A stretch of DNA of 64,000 nucleotides from Bryopsis sp. KO-2023 (lineage: Eukaryota > Chlorophyta > Ulvophyceae > Bryopsidales > Bryopsidaceae), in NCBI GenBank assembly GCA_030272585.1, contig BSYQ01000001.1:992001-1056000 (forward strand). The letters are read 5' to 3'. Made by a program: the position numbers and the translations under genes. Each line of letters opens with the position of its first letter. The first letter of the stretch is position 1. Shown here piece after piece: positions 9,544 to 21,834 of the stretch. The notes under the pieces were generated by a model. The model saw only the letters and a program-made list of their open reading frames with translations, did not search any database and had not been told where the DNA came from.

Positions 9544-12500
9544 ATGAGGATACTGGCTCTCACTCTACTATTCGCTGTTGTATGGAGCAGCGCAAATGCC
9601 GCCCTTTTTGCGGTAGATCTAGGAAGCGAGTACTTGAAGGTATCGCTGATCAAGCCTGGTCGAGTGCCGATCTCAGTCGTCGTGAACGAAATGAGCAAGA
9701 GGAAGTCGAGAGCAGCGGTCGCAGTCGTTGATGGCGATCGATACTTGGCTGATGAAGCCTTCGGCTTGAGAACTCGACGCCCTGAATCGGTATATTTTCG
9801 GCTGAGGGATTTCCTGGGCAAGTCTGGCGACGACGAGGCAGTTAAAAAAGCTCTATCGATGGGGCATGATCAGGTTTGGCCCGTGAAAATGGTTGAGGAC
9901 ACAGACAGGGGCACCGTTCGTTTCGCGCTCAACGGTACTGATACGATTTCTGCGGAAGAATTGGTGGTGAGTGGCAATGGTGCATTCAATGTGCTGGAGA
10001 ATGTAGAGTCTGACTAAAGATCATCCATCATCCATCATCATCATCAACATTTGTTTTTTTCCCTGTCGATAATTTTATTGTTGAAAAAGGATGTGTCGGC
10101 ACCACAATGAATCTGATGAATGTTTTGTTTTCATCTTTGAATGTGCCAGGGCAGCATCCTGTATTATGCGAAAACAATCACCGCTGCTCAGGCAGGAGAG
10201 AATGTGGTGGAATGTGTGATCGCCGTTCCAGTCTTTTTCGGGCCCATCCAAAATCAAGCCATTTTGGATGCAGCTCGACTGATCGGATTGGAAGTCTTAG
10301 CATTGGTCCACTCCCACTCAGCAGCTGCCTTACAATACGGAATTGAACGAGATTTCACCGAAAAGCCAGAGGACATAATTCTGTACGACATGGGGTCCAC
10401 CACCACCCAAGTGGCATTGATTTCATTTTCTTCGTTCGAAACGAAGGAAAAGGGCAAGGTGAAAAGCGTGAGTCAGTTTCAGATCAAGGATGCCACCTGG
10501 GATGAAGAATTGGGTGGGGACGATTTGGACTGGCTGTTGGTTGAGCATTTTGCCACCGAGTTCAAGGAAAAGCACAAGATGGATGTGAAGGAGTCTCCAA
10601 AGGCGATCGCCAAGCTGAAGTTAGCTGTCCGAAAGACGAAGGAGGTCCTCAGTGCAAATGCACACTCTCCAATCTATATTGAGAGTTTGCACAAAGACAT
10701 CGACTTTTCGAGTTCGATCACAAGGTAGGGAGGCTTAGCCATGAAAACATGAGTGTGGAGTTGGAAAAAAAACTTAGAAACAGAAAAGTTTGTTGGAAAT
10801 TCGGAACAATTTTCAACAAATTTTGTATTTTATAAAATCCAAAACAATCACTCTCGAATATTTCTACTTTATCTGAAACTTGAATTGAGTGCGAGGGAAA
10901 AGCCCCAGATAATTAAGAACTGGCAAAGTTGAAAACACCGATGAGTCATTTTGGCATGAATAGCTCAGTGATTTTATTTTGCAGGGAGCAGTTTGAGAGT
11001 CTGGCTGGGGATTTCTTCAAACGGGCTCAAAAGCCTCTGCAAGAAATCATTGAGCGAAACTCAGTGGATATCTCTGCTTTGACCAATGTTGAATTAATTG
11101 GAGGGGGAACCAGGGTGCCAAACTTGAAGTCTGTATTGTCGGAAGTCCTGGGAGGAAGACAACTGGACAGGTGAGGAAAAGCTGGGTGGATGCATTCATT
11201 ATTTTTCTTTTAACCAAATTTCTTATACTGAGGTGCAAGCTTCACACACTGGGACTCTTCTAAGACGATACATAATCTTCGTTCACCAGCTTATTTGCCA
11301 CATTTTCAAAAAACAAAGATCAATAACTATCATTGTTATATTTTTTTGTCCCCATTCAATTTCTGTTTAAATAGAAGAACTCATGCACTCAATGTAGTAT
11401 TTTTATTTTTTTTTCTTGTTGAATCCAGACATTTGGATGCCGATGAAGCCGTGGTGATGGGTGCGGGCCTGGTTGCTGCGAATTTGAGCACAACTTTCAG
11501 ACTGAGACAATTTGGCATGATCGATGGAGCTTTCTATCCAGTTACCCTCAAGGTAAAAGCTCTACAAATTAAAAAAAAAACAAAAAAAAAACACTAATCC
11601 TTGGTGTACAAGCATTCCTTGAAAAAATGCATCCAAAACAAGAATCTGAAGTTCCTGTGGTTTGGCCTGATTGTGTCATAGGTTGACGAACCCAAGGATT
11701 GGATGTCTCCTGTTGGTGCTGCCGAGGTATTTATTCAAATCACTCTGTCTTTGTATGGGTGTGCTCTTGCTTAAACAAAAGTATGGATTTTATCATATGA
11801 ATTGTTCAGGGGAATTTTGCAGCACATAGCTTGATTCAGCGGCCTCCCCTATTTTCCTTCTGGCCAAACTTTATTTCTTACTTTAGCAGCTTTCACTCAA
11901 GACACACCTATAATTTACTGCAACCGATCCCAATCATGAGAAGAAATTTCCCAAACGCGCAACTAGACCATTTCATCCATCTCTGATAATTCTGTAGTTT
12001 TACACAATGGAAAATTTGGAATCTGGAAACATGTTGCAGACTATCCACCTTGGACTTTGATTTATGCTGGTGTGTCAAGGCAGCCAACTTATTCAAGCCC
12101 AAAGGACTTCTTCCCTTCATGAAACGAGTTCCTGCCAAGAGAGTGGTGAACTTGCCCAACTTCACAGCGGATCCATTCACCTTCGCTCTTTCTTTCAACT
12201 CCTCAGCCCCCCATGGCCTTCCTCCTGGTGCAAAGGATGAGAAATACTCGACCTATGAAATCACAGGCACAAAAGATGCCGTCGAAAAGTGAGTGGCGAT
12301 TTCGTTTAAGGGTCGTTCAAAAATTGAGCTGCTTTGTGTGAGTGCAAGAGAATAAGGGGGTGCTTTAGTTCTTCTGGGTTTTCTTTTCGTATTGCTCAGG
12401 TATGGTGAGGGCGGAAAAGTCAGTCTCAATTTCAAGGCGGATATGGCTGGAATGATTTCTTTGGAAAGAGCCGATTACGTGAATGAAGTGGTCGTGAAAC

Positions 12501-14353
12501 CCAAAGAGAAAGCCGAGAAAAGCAAAGAGAAGAATGATGGCAAGGCCGAGGAAGGAAAAGATTCCGCGGAAGCTTCCAAGGAAGACCCGAAAAAAGAAGA
12601 TGCCAAAGAGGATGACAAGGAAGAAGACGCCAAAAAAGAAGAATCCAAAGATGATGCCAAGAAAGAGGCGGAATCGGATGCTGAAGAGTTGAACCTTGAG
12701 GAGGAGGAGGAAGAAGAAGAGGAGGAGGAGGTGGGTTGGTCGAATAGTTACTTTCTCACGGTCTTCTTTTGTACATGAATGAAGGATGGTTTCACAGCAG
12801 CCTCCCCAAACAGGACAAGCGGGTGCTGGGCTATGCTTTGAGGAAACTGGGTTTTGTGAAACCTATGCAGGAACCGCTTATGTAAAGTCTTGCTGTCGTT
12901 TCTGTGTTTAATTGCTGCATGGATAACGTCTTTTTCTGGGTGGGGCTGTTCAGGATGAATCTGCTGATGTGGATGAGGAAAAGGCCGAAGAGACAGAGAA
13001 AAAGGGTGGGGAAAACGAAGAGAAGAAGAAAGATGAAAACGGTGGGAAAAAGGAAGAGGAGAAGCCAAAAAAGAAGAAGGAAAAGGCTCCAAAGAAAAAG
13101 ACAGTAAGGTAATATCAACATTTTCAAATTCCCTCAGGATTCTGAAAAACATCAGATGAAGTCTTGAGTTTCTTTTGGAATTTGCCACCAAAGCTTTTGG
13201 GGAATTTTCTGCTCAGGTTCCCTTTGAAGATCACGGGCCCGAATTTTGAGGTGAAGGGTCTCGGACAGGGGGAAATGTTCACCGCCTCCAAGAAAGTCCT
13301 CCAGAATTTCGTGAAGAGGGAGCAGGACAAGAAGCTGAAAGAAAAAGCCAAGAATGATTTGGAGAGTTACATTTACAGCATGCAGGCGAAGCTCGATTCA
13401 GACGAAGATGTCGACAAGGTGACAGTGCTGTGGTTTAAAGAAAAATAAATGTGGAGCTGTATTTATTACTCCCTTTGGGAGTAAAAGAAAAAAGCATTTT
13501 CAGAAAGCTGTAACATATTTTCTGATTTTGGATAATTGGGCAGGTCACTACTGAAGAGCAGCGAACAAAATTCAAGGCGGAATTGGCTACTATGGAGGAC
13601 TGGCTGTACATGGAGGGCGAGGACGAACCCACCAGAGAATTCAAAAAACGTCTCACTACACTGCAGAAGACAGGGAATGCCATCACAGTGCGAATCGAAG
13701 AAGGGAAGACCAGGGAGCAGACGATGGCCACAGCGAAAGCTTACATCGAGCTGATCCGGAAGGCAGCCAACACTTGGCCGGAAGCGAAACCTTGGCTAAA
13801 CAAGACCGAAATCGAAAAGCTCGTCGTCAAGGTTTGGGAAAATCCACACTAATGGACTCTGTGGTCAGAGCTGCTGCTCTTTTGTTTTGTTTTGTTTTGT
13901 TTTGTTTTGTTTTGTTTTGTTTTGTTTCTTTTTTTTGGGGGGTGGGTTGGGGGGCAGCCAATGATGCACTCCGAAAATTCTGATATACCTCTTTATGGCT
14001 CAAATCCTTGACAGTTGAATGTGTGTGTGTGTCTTCAGACGGACGAATTTGAAGTGTGGCTAACTGACATTGAAACTAAACAGAATGCGTTGGCACCTCA
14101 CGAGGACCCCGCTTTCCTCGGAAACGAGGTTCTCACCAAGTTGATGAATCTGGACAGGCCATTCAAACGGTTGAGCAACAAGAAAGGTCCAAAACCACCC
14201 CCTCCTCCCCCACCAGAAAAAGCCAACTCCACTGAAAAGCCGGAGGAAGCCAAAAAGGAAACCGAAAATGTGGGCACTGAAGAAGCAAAAGAAGAGCCAG
14301 GGGGTGATAAGAATGAGAAATCAGACGGAAAATCTGACCATGATGAATTATGA
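9544..14353 (+). CDS. ER lumenal Hsp70-family chaperone, HYOU1/Lhs1/Hsp70-17 type
   Basis: Eleven exons join in phase: 9544-9966, 10150-10724, 10985-11170, 11429-11552, 11682-11726, 12080-12288, 12400-12730, 12954-13108, 13217-13418, 13544-13831 and 14039-14353, giving 950 residues. A signal peptide (MRILALTLLFAVVWSSANA) precedes AVDLGSEYLKVSLI, the phosphate-1 loop of the Hsp70 ATPase. ELGGDDLDWLL and ELIGGGTRVPNLKS are further nucleotide-domain motifs. An acidic Lys/Glu-rich loop (about residues 520-620, exons 7-8) and a long helical C-terminal part mark the large HYOU1/Hsp110-like group; human HYOU1 is 999 residues. The protein ends in HDEL, the plant-style ER retention signal. It should act as nucleotide exchanger and holdase for BiP in the ER lumen. 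CACGTG and CCACGTC motifs lie upstream. The 45-bp exon 5 and the exact joins are the least certain parts. Confidence 0.93.
13877..13926. repeat. (TTTTG)n microsatellite in a chaperone intron
   Basis: About nine tandem copies of the pentamer TTTTG lie in the intron between the last two chaperone exons. No function is seen. Confidence 0.9.
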
Positions 14354-15003
14354 TCGATGGCGACGGGGTGGAACGGGGGAAAGCAGTGGGGTTGGGATTC
14401 TTATCGAGTTTGGAATGTCACCAATTCTTTTTTTTTGTTTACCTTTTATTGTTGTTTATATGGGGGCAGAATTTGCCAGGCCGCGTCAATGCCAAGAACT
14501 ACCATGGAGGGCTGGTTGGAAACTTGTGTTTGGGGACTGTTTTGGTTTGTGTAGAACTTGCAGCCATCATTGATAAAGTGTGTAGTTTGGGTGCATTGCC
14601 TATCTCTTTTTGCACCTGGCTACATTCCTTTGTTTCGACTTGGGAGAAATCCAGCACCCCTTCTCCAGGGTGTCCCAATATCGCAGCGACCCATCAGGTC
14701 TCAACACGAACTTGAAGGGGGGGTGGTCCACCCCCAACACACTATCAAATCCCATACAGTCACAACAAACCACGCGTCGTAGCTCCGTAAAAACCTGATG
14801 GTTGCGTCCAGCAATTCGACCCGAAGAGAGGTGGGGAGCAGGACAGACTCGCACGTTTGGACTGATGTCCCTTCGCAACGATGTAGAGTGGAACCCGTAG
14901 GAGAAAACCGTCCCATTTATCCTCGCTTTCGCCCCCTTCAGACAGATACGCGCGTCGTCTGCTTCACAGCAAGAGCACGTGTGGGTCTGCTGTTCTGACC
15001 AAG

Positions 15004-16953
15004 ATGGGGGGCGGCAAAATTCTGTTCAATGTCGCGCTTTGCGGCGTTATGGTCATTTCCTGCGCGTTGACGGCCGCCCTGCGGAAGTTCCTGTTCCAGC
15101 TTTCCTCTGTGGGCGTCGATGGCGAGTTGGCGCCGTTTGTAAAGCCTTGGTTCACCACTCTGGAGTCCGCTTGCGCTTGTCTGTTCTGTGGAGTGTTCTA
15201 CTTGTTCACCAGTGCGGCGAGCGAGGAGGACATAGCGAGTCGAATCGGATCCGTTCCGCCCAGCGAGATCGGAGATTACCCAGGCCAGCGACGAAGAGCA
15301 TCTATCGCGTCCAGCAGGGCGACTCCCCCAGTCAGGTTTTCTTTTTCGTCGCAAAGAGCCACACCCCCGCTCAGGGGAACTACACCACCCATCAGGGAAT
15401 CCATAGCTTCGAGCAGAGTCTCGTTCGATGGCGACGTTACGAGTCCCTTGATCCCAGCCAAGACGCCGTTCAACAAGGCGATGTCTGTTGACGCTTACCT
15501 GCGTGGTGAATACGGGAAACTGACGGGCAAAAAAGTTCTGCAGGTTATGGTCCCAGGGGTACTTCTCCACTTCTCTGTGGGTTTGCTGGGAATGGGCCTT
15601 CGCTACACTTCGGCGAGCGTCGGGAACATGCTGTTCGGATCTTCCGTGATCTTCACCGCGCTGATCTCGTGGATGATCTTGAAGCGTCGCCCGAACTGGT
15701 TGCACTGGCTGGGTATCGCCCTCACCTTTTTGGGGATCGGCGTCGTATCAGTAGCGATGCTTTTGATGAGCGGCGGCAGTTCTGACGACCAGGAAACTGT
15801 TTTGGAGCCGGTTTCCGAAAGCGACGAGCCAAAAATCGTTGCGTACAGCACCGCGGAGGCGACCTACGGCGTCGTTATGACGCTGATCGCGACGCTCATG
15901 TTTTCGACGTACCTGGTGATGGAGGAGTTCTCCCTGCAAAGCCTGCGCTTGCACCCTTTTCAAACCATCAGTCTGGAGGGGTTTCATGGGGTGTGGTTCA
16001 CCGGGCTGATGCTGCCGTTGCTCGTGTTCATTCCGGGCCCTGATGTCGGTGGAGTCGAGGAAAATACTCTCGACACCATCGTCAAACTGAAGAACGGTGG
16101 TGTTGCGCTGTGGGTGACGTTCGCCCTGTTTTTCGTCGTGATGGTTGTCAGTAATGCCGTCTCTGTGATGGTCACCGCCAACCTGGGGTCGGTTTTCCGA
16201 GCGGTTCTGTTGAACGTCGTCACCGCCGCGGTTTGGTTCGGAGATTTGGGGACGTACTACTCGGGCTTGGGGAAAATGCTGAACATCGGTGAGACGTGGA
16301 ACGTGACGGGCTCGCCCGTTCAGTTGGCGGGGTTCTTCGTGATTTTCGTTGGGACAATGGTGTACGCGCAGGGCTCCAGCAAAGTTGTTGCGAGGATTGA
16401 GGTGGTGGAGGCGCTGGTGGACAATGTTCTGCGAAAATCTGAGGAGCCCGATTTCGGGGACATCACGGAGCCTTTTCTGGTGCCCCCTCCCTCTCCAATG
16501 GCGGTTTCGATCCCTACTTCTCGTTTGAGCGGGAATTTCTTCCGTTCGCCAGCCGAGAGACGCGCCAGCTTGGAGCAGTTCGCTGCGGCCATGCCTGGTT
16601 CCCGAAAATCGATCGGAGACGTCTTGGAATCGGCGGTGGAGCAAGTCGCCATGGCGCAGCATTGGAGTCCGGAGATAACGGACGAAGTCGCGGCTGCGAT
16701 GGTGGACAGATTTGCGCCGGGGCGTTCGCCTGGAACTGCGACTTTCTTGAACTCTTTGACGTCGCCGTCGTCTTGGATCGTCAGCGACATGGACATCGAT
16801 CCCGCCCAGCATGCCGGGGCTGGAATGTTCATTCAACCCGTGGGGCCGACGCCTTTGCCTGGCGACGGCTTGTCTGTGCATGAACCTATCGACGATGACG
16901 AGGCAGCCCCCGCCTTCATCGGTTTCAATGTGCCGCCTCCTGCGGAATCCTAA
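15004..16953 (+). CDS. SLC35F6-like drug/metabolite transporter family membrane protein, intronless
   Basis: One uninterrupted frame of 649 codons. Multiple hydrophobic segments fit an EamA/DMT-fold carrier: residues about 8-30, 48-68, then a pair after KKVLQVMVPG, a GNMLFGSSVIFTALISWMIL block, WLGIALTFLGIGVV, and five more between about 295 and 460. The order YTSAS...VIFTALIS...RRPNWLHWLGI and LHPFQTISLEGFHG parallels SLC35F6, a lysosomal/endomembrane carrier. It is much longer than SLC35F6 (371 residues) because of a Ser/Arg-rich loop (about 76-165) and a polar tail of roughly 185 residues after the last helix. Substrate unknown. It is the only long gene here without introns, and its codons look richer in G+C than those of its neighbours, suggesting a retro-copied or transferred origin (inference). 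ATG 15004 is chosen because the first helix follows directly. Confidence 0.8.
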   Translation: MGGGKILFNVALCGVMVISCALTAALRKFLFQLSSVGVDGELAPFVKPWFTTLESACACLFCGVFYLFTSAASEEDIASRIGSVPPSEIGDYPGQRRRASIASSRATPPVRFSFSSQRATPPLRGTTPPIRESIASSRVSFDGDVTSPLIPAKTPFNKAMSVDAYLRGEYGKLTGKKVLQVMVPGVLLHFSVGLLGMGLRYTSASVGNMLFGSSVIFTALISWMILKRRPNWLHWLGIALTFLGIGVVSVAMLLMSGGSSDDQETVLEPVSESDEPKIVAYSTAEATYGVVMTLIATLMFSTYLVMEEFSLQSLRLHPFQTISLEGFHGVWFTGLMLPLLVFIPGPDVGGVEENTLDTIVKLKNGGVALWVTFALFFVVMVVSNAVSVMVTANLGSVFRAVLLNVVTAAVWFGDLGTYYSGLGKMLNIGETWNVTGSPVQLAGFFVIFVGTMVYAQGSSKVVARIEVVEALVDNVLRKSEEPDFGDITEPFLVPPPSPMAVSIPTSRLSGNFFRSPAERRASLEQFAAAMPGSRKSIGDVLESAVEQVAMAQHWSPEITDEVAAAMVDRFAPGRSPGTATFLNSLTSPSSWIVSDMDIDPAQHAGAGMFIQPVGPTPLPGDGLSVHEPIDDDEAAPAFIGFNVPPPAES

Positions 16954-18596
16954 ACCGGAAAAAAAAAGACCCAAAATTAAAAAAAGTTGAAGAGATAGAT
17001 AACAGAGAGAGAGAGTGAGAAAAAAAAAGCTGAATTACACCTTGATGTCGACTGACTTATTGGTGAGATTGGAAAAAAACCTCACAAAAAAAGAAAAGAA
17101 CCAGGGTCTTCAGAAAAAGAAAAGAAATATGTGGAAAGACTAAGATACTATAACCTTACAAAAATTTGCTTCAGCTTTGCTGGGTAAAAATTTCTTAATA
17201 TTTGATGAGAAAGGGGGAGGGGGCAACGCTTTTTATTTTTCAAGGAAAAAGAAAATATACCAAAAAAAATTCTTTTATTTTGAGCATGGCGATTCCGTTT
17301 AGTGTGGAGTTTCTGCTTGGGAAGGGTTTATATATGACTTTCTGCTTTTTTTTATACATTTTTTTGAAGAGAGTGCCATTGCATCCTTTGTTGGCGCCTC
17401 TCTTTGTGAGAGTCGATTGTTTTTTTCTTGTTTTTTTTTTCCTTTGTTTTTTTAGTTGCAGTTTTTTTTTTCAAGATGGCATGGTTTTGCCTCACAGCAC
17501 CTGAAAATGAAAAAACAAAAAACAAAACAAAAAGAGAGGAGATGAAAAAGAAAAAAAGACTTGGAAAAAAAAGAGAAAAGAGAAAAGAAAAACAACACAA
17601 AAAGAATTGGTGGGTTTCAGACTAACGAATGAAGTTGATTATGGAATAGGAGGGTTTCTTTCGGTGACTGAGAAGAGAACATGCATTTTTTTAAATGTTG
17701 TTTTGAAGACAGGGTATGTATGGACATATCTAAAAAGCCTTTCTGGACAGTGTTTTTACATTACTGTTGGGGGTTTGAAAGAAATTCAAAGAGAAAGTAC
17801 AAGAGGGGAGGGGCAAAATGGTGCATATTTTGGAGATGGAATATCAGGGTGTTGGGCAACTTTGGGCAACTTTCTTTTTAGTATGGACAGACTGGATGGC
17901 TTTTGTTTTATTGGATGGACACACTACATTTTATTTTATTTTCCCAACGTTGATGGGCAGTGTCAGAAGGGGGGGGACGTTGCAGAATGATTGGGAGTGA
18001 ATATATACAAATTGCTGTTTGAATAATTGAGGAGGCAAAGTGTTTTTTTTTTTACAAAATGTGAGGGGGGGGATTGGCACATGTAAGGCAGGCATGAAAC
18101 CTACCATTCACTGCACGTGAATGAACACCTTCGCAAAATGTGACCTGATAAAGATGTGTGCAAGAAAACAGCAAGAAAACAATCCCAATTTGCTTTCTCC
18201 AAAAAATATATATGAAGCAAACAGAGCAAATTGGCGAAAACTAAGAAACAGACCTTTTCAATTTGGATGTCCAGAACTTCTCGGCCACACACCAGAGCAT
18301 ACCTACTTTCAATTAGACACCAGCGACACAGGATGGTTGGGTGGTGGTTCGTTTTCTGAGCAGTCTCAGGCCAACTAGTTGGAACGCATTCCCATTGGTG
18401 CAAGGATGTTGCTGTGTTTCATAGCAGTTGTGTGTACGAGGCGTGCAGACTAGGACATGCATCTGGCAACCTGGCAAGACAGGCGTCCAAATCAGTCGCA
18501 TCTTTCCTTGCTGCTTGTGTGTTTTTGGCGTTCTCCGCCGCGACATATTGCCCGTCTGGCTTGTCTCCGCTGAACTCTCCTGTTGGTGGTTGAAAG
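16954..18596. other. AT-rich non-coding interval
   Basis: Poly-A and poly-T runs, no supportable gene. It probably holds the 3' UTR of the transporter and the promoter of the KH-domain gene. AATAAA-like signals are not clear-cut. Confidence 0.5.
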
Positions 18597-19416
18597 ATGG
18601 AAGTCCAGAGAGAACGTAAAAGGAGGAAGTGGGATGTCGCTGCCACTGACGCTGATGCTCCGTTTAACGCGTCACTTCCGAGATTCGGGGCCCCCGCTGG
18701 AGTGCCGTTGCCCGCGGACGCGATAAAACGCGCTCAAGATGCTGCTAAAGCCGTTGTCGATAGGCTGAACAAGGTGGAGTTTAACCAAACCGCGACATCG
18801 ACACTTTTCTGGCAACTTTTGGAGTCCTCTGGACGCTGTACAGCATTGTTTTTGACGCTCTAGCTTTTCCAGGGTCACTGGGTGGTTCCTTTTTCCCTGG
18901 AAAAATATTCGTTCTAGCTTGCTTCCAAGATTCTGGAAAAAAGAGTGACCTGTTTTGTCTTATCCCTACTACACTGTAGGAAAGTCTGGCCAAGGGGCTG
19001 GTGCCTCCTGCAAGAGTTGGGTGTCCAGTGGAGGGCGAAAGAAAAGAGATTTTTAAAGACATAACTATAAACGATGCCCCCTCCGAAATTCGATACAATT
19101 TGACTCGAAGAGGCACTCAGGCGGCGATTCAAAGGATGACTAATACGGTTATTGTGACGAAAGGATGCTTTTGTGGTCCTGGTGCCCCGATCGATGATTT
19201 GGAGAAACCATTATATCTTAGGGTGATCCCAGGGAATAAGGCTGGAGAGGTCAGTGAGGTTACTGGGAATTTCAAATTTGAGTGTTTGGCAGATGATTGT
19301 TCTGTACATGGTTGATTCTACCTCCCTGTCTGAACTCACTGATCTATGACAGACATGGAAAACGCATGGCCCCAGATTTTCACTGGCTGGGAGGTCTATT
19401 TCCCCTGATAGAAAAT

Positions 19417-19507
<91 letters not shown>

Positions 19508-21197
19508 TTTCAAGCGTCCGACAGATATGACAGGCACATCGTGTTGAAGATGTTGGGGTTCTTTTCACAAGTTTTAGTTTTCTGGAAATCTGCCCTCAGA
19601 CTGATGATGCACGGACGAAAGCTGTGGAGGCAGCGACTGTTCTGATTCGCCGGTTGCTGCAAGGAGAGAAATACTCAGCGATATTCAACGAGAAAACATC
19701 CCATGAAGCTCTGGGAGGGTCTTCGAACCAAACTTCAACATCCGCTGCTGGGACGTTCCAGTCGAGGCTTGTGGTCAACATCCCGGCTGTCCCCAGCTTC
19801 GGCCTGGTGGATCGCTTGAAAGGACCAGGTGAGATGTGGTGGTTGGGCTGTGGGCACACAGTTTTTGTAGTTTTTCTTGGTGGGTGTTTTTGCTGAGGTG
19901 GGTTTTGGGGTCTGATGGATGGTCAGATGAGAAGTACCTTCAGCATATAACGAGTGAAACAAGTGCAGCAGTCGTGCTGAGAGGAGATGGGACGGATGCA
20001 TTGACAGGGTAGGCCCCGTGAGCTCTACTGATATCATATTCTTTCCGTCAATGACCTAGATTCATTTTTTGCATTGAAATGTAGCAAGAGGCTGGCACAA
20101 GAGAACAACAGGACTCTGTGTTGGGGTACCCCTCTTCTCCAACCCGACTGTAGCTTTTTGGGCTGCTTTTCCAACTGAAATTCTTGTCTGTATCAGTCTC
20201 AACAATGTTGTTTACCATTGCTGATTCAGGAATAACCCCCTGCACTTGTTGGTGACCTGCCCAACCCGCCAAGGCTTGAACGATGCAGTGTGGTGAGTAC
20301 TCTCCAGCTCTTTCATTCTCCCCAGATGCTACCGGACCCGCCTAAACCGCGCTTTCTTCTCTGTAGCCTGGCCCAAAATTTGATTGACACTGTGCGAGGC
20401 GAGTTCGAGAAGATGTTCCCCCAAGTACCTATGGCACCCCCTCCAGCGAGATACTATGGTCCACAACAGCCCCCTCACTCGTACGAACGACTGTATGCAC
20501 CACCTCCCCCTGGCACTCTGGGTCTGGCACCACCGCTGGTACAACCGTATGCGATTCCTCATGCTGCGAGGCCAGACTACAACATGTATTATGGACTGCA
20601 ACGGCCCTATGGACAAGCTTATCCACCGCCACATCATCTACCCCCTGCGGGATGCTACCAGCCCCCCCCTGCATCGATCTCACTTCCCGTGCCGAACCCA
20701 TCTGAAGGCCAAGTACGACCACCCCCACCTCCCTTGCTCCACCCAGCCCCTCCGGCCAATCCTCCAGAGCAACAGAAACCAGAGCACAACGCCCCGAAGC
20801 GGAAATTCACAGAAGCCAAATCAGATACGCTGACGGTCCAAGGTGCCCATGTGCCGCCCCCACCTTGCTCTATGAGTCAGACTGCTGGAGGTGCTCCCAT
20901 CGAATCCCCAGACACGATAAATCTGATTGACGAGAAACCCGAACAAGGCGAGGACAAGGGGATGGAAGGAAACTCGGCCGCAAGTGAGTTATTTTGATAC
21001 GTATTTGCTGAAAAATGTCTGAAAATGTTCTAACATTTGTGCCAGAGGTACCGCCCCTCACAGACATCAATCAGAGTGGCGAGTGAGGGCGGCTAATATG
21101 GGGTTTGTGTTTTCTTTTTTTCACAGCTGGCCTGAATGGTTCAGGTGGTGTAGGTATTGGCGGTGGTGGCCTGGTCGATTATGAGGGAGAAGACTGA
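18597..21197 (+). CDS. KH-domain RNA-binding protein, KHDC4/RIK type
   Basis: Seven exons join in phase: 18597-18773, 18980-19249, 19600-19828, 19927-20008, 20230-20292, 20367-20983 and 21127-21197, giving 502 residues. The N-terminus is basic (RERKRRKWD), as in KHDC4 and plant RIK. Exon 2 holds the block FKDITINDAPSEIRYNLTRR and TVIVTKGCF.GPGAPIDD; exon 3 carries DDARTKAVEAATVLIRRLL; exons 3-5 give DEKYLQHITSETSAAVVLRG, typical of the KH region. The second half is a Pro/Tyr-rich low-complexity region and the protein ends LVDYEGED. KHDC4 associates with splicing factors and modulates 5' splice-site use; plant RIK binds the AS1/RS2 chromatin repressor. A nuclear RNA-binding role is likely. The second intron contains a long (ATTT)n array. 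An optional extra exon near 21047 was rejected because it spoils the terminal frame. Confidence 0.88.
19414..19510. repeat. (ATTT)n microsatellite, about 24 copies
   Basis: An uninterrupted tetranucleotide array in the second intron of the KHDC4-like gene, roughly 90 bases before its 3' splice site. It is likely length-polymorphic. Confidence 0.95.
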
Positions 21198-21834
21198 TAT
21201 TGTGACTCTCAAAGCCTTGTTCTTTTCTTTTTTCCTTATGTGTGTTTCTGGAGGAAGTGAATGGCAGGTTTCAAGAAGGCGATGTTCGAGAAAAGGAACA
21301 TGAAAATGAAGAGAAATCGGTGGCGGGCAGTGGCTTGGTTTGGGGATCCTTTTTGATGTGCTTGTGGTGTGCTTTTTTTGGTTTGTCGAAAGCAAAAGTT
21401 GTGTTATAAAACTGTTTTGTCTGTCTAACAATGGTTCTCTCTCTTTTGTTTTCGATCCGCGTGTTACCTTGAATCTGGAGACATCCAGAACCCATAAAGA
21501 TAAACGTAAATAAATCTAAATGACAAAATTGGAGTTTCTGGAAATGTCACCAAGGAATACCATGATGTCATGGCCATTCCATTGCCATTGAGCAAGCCCC
21601 CTCAATGACTTTTCTTTAAAGCACCAAGAAAAAGGAACAAAAGAAGAGATAGCAAGAGGTCGATTCTCTTTTGGCAGACCAGAAACCAGAATTTCCAGTT
21701 GCAGTTGGTCCTTCACAACGCGTTCCCTCCAATTAGGTTTCAATGTGCATGTTGTTTTCCCTACCATACAAGCAGAAGTTTGAGACGTCAGGAAAAAAAC
21801 GTAAGTGTATCGTTCTTGACATTGACCCATAACA

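Noticed and set aside
15748-16974. 408-codon minus-strand frame
   Set aside because: Antisense shadow of the transporter gene; Arg/His-rich with no membrane or domain pattern, as expected from the complement of GC-rich codons.
21046-21084. Possible extra exon of the KHDC4-like gene
   Set aside because: Including it forces the last exon out of the Gly-rich LVDYEGED frame; leaving it out gives a perfect phase.
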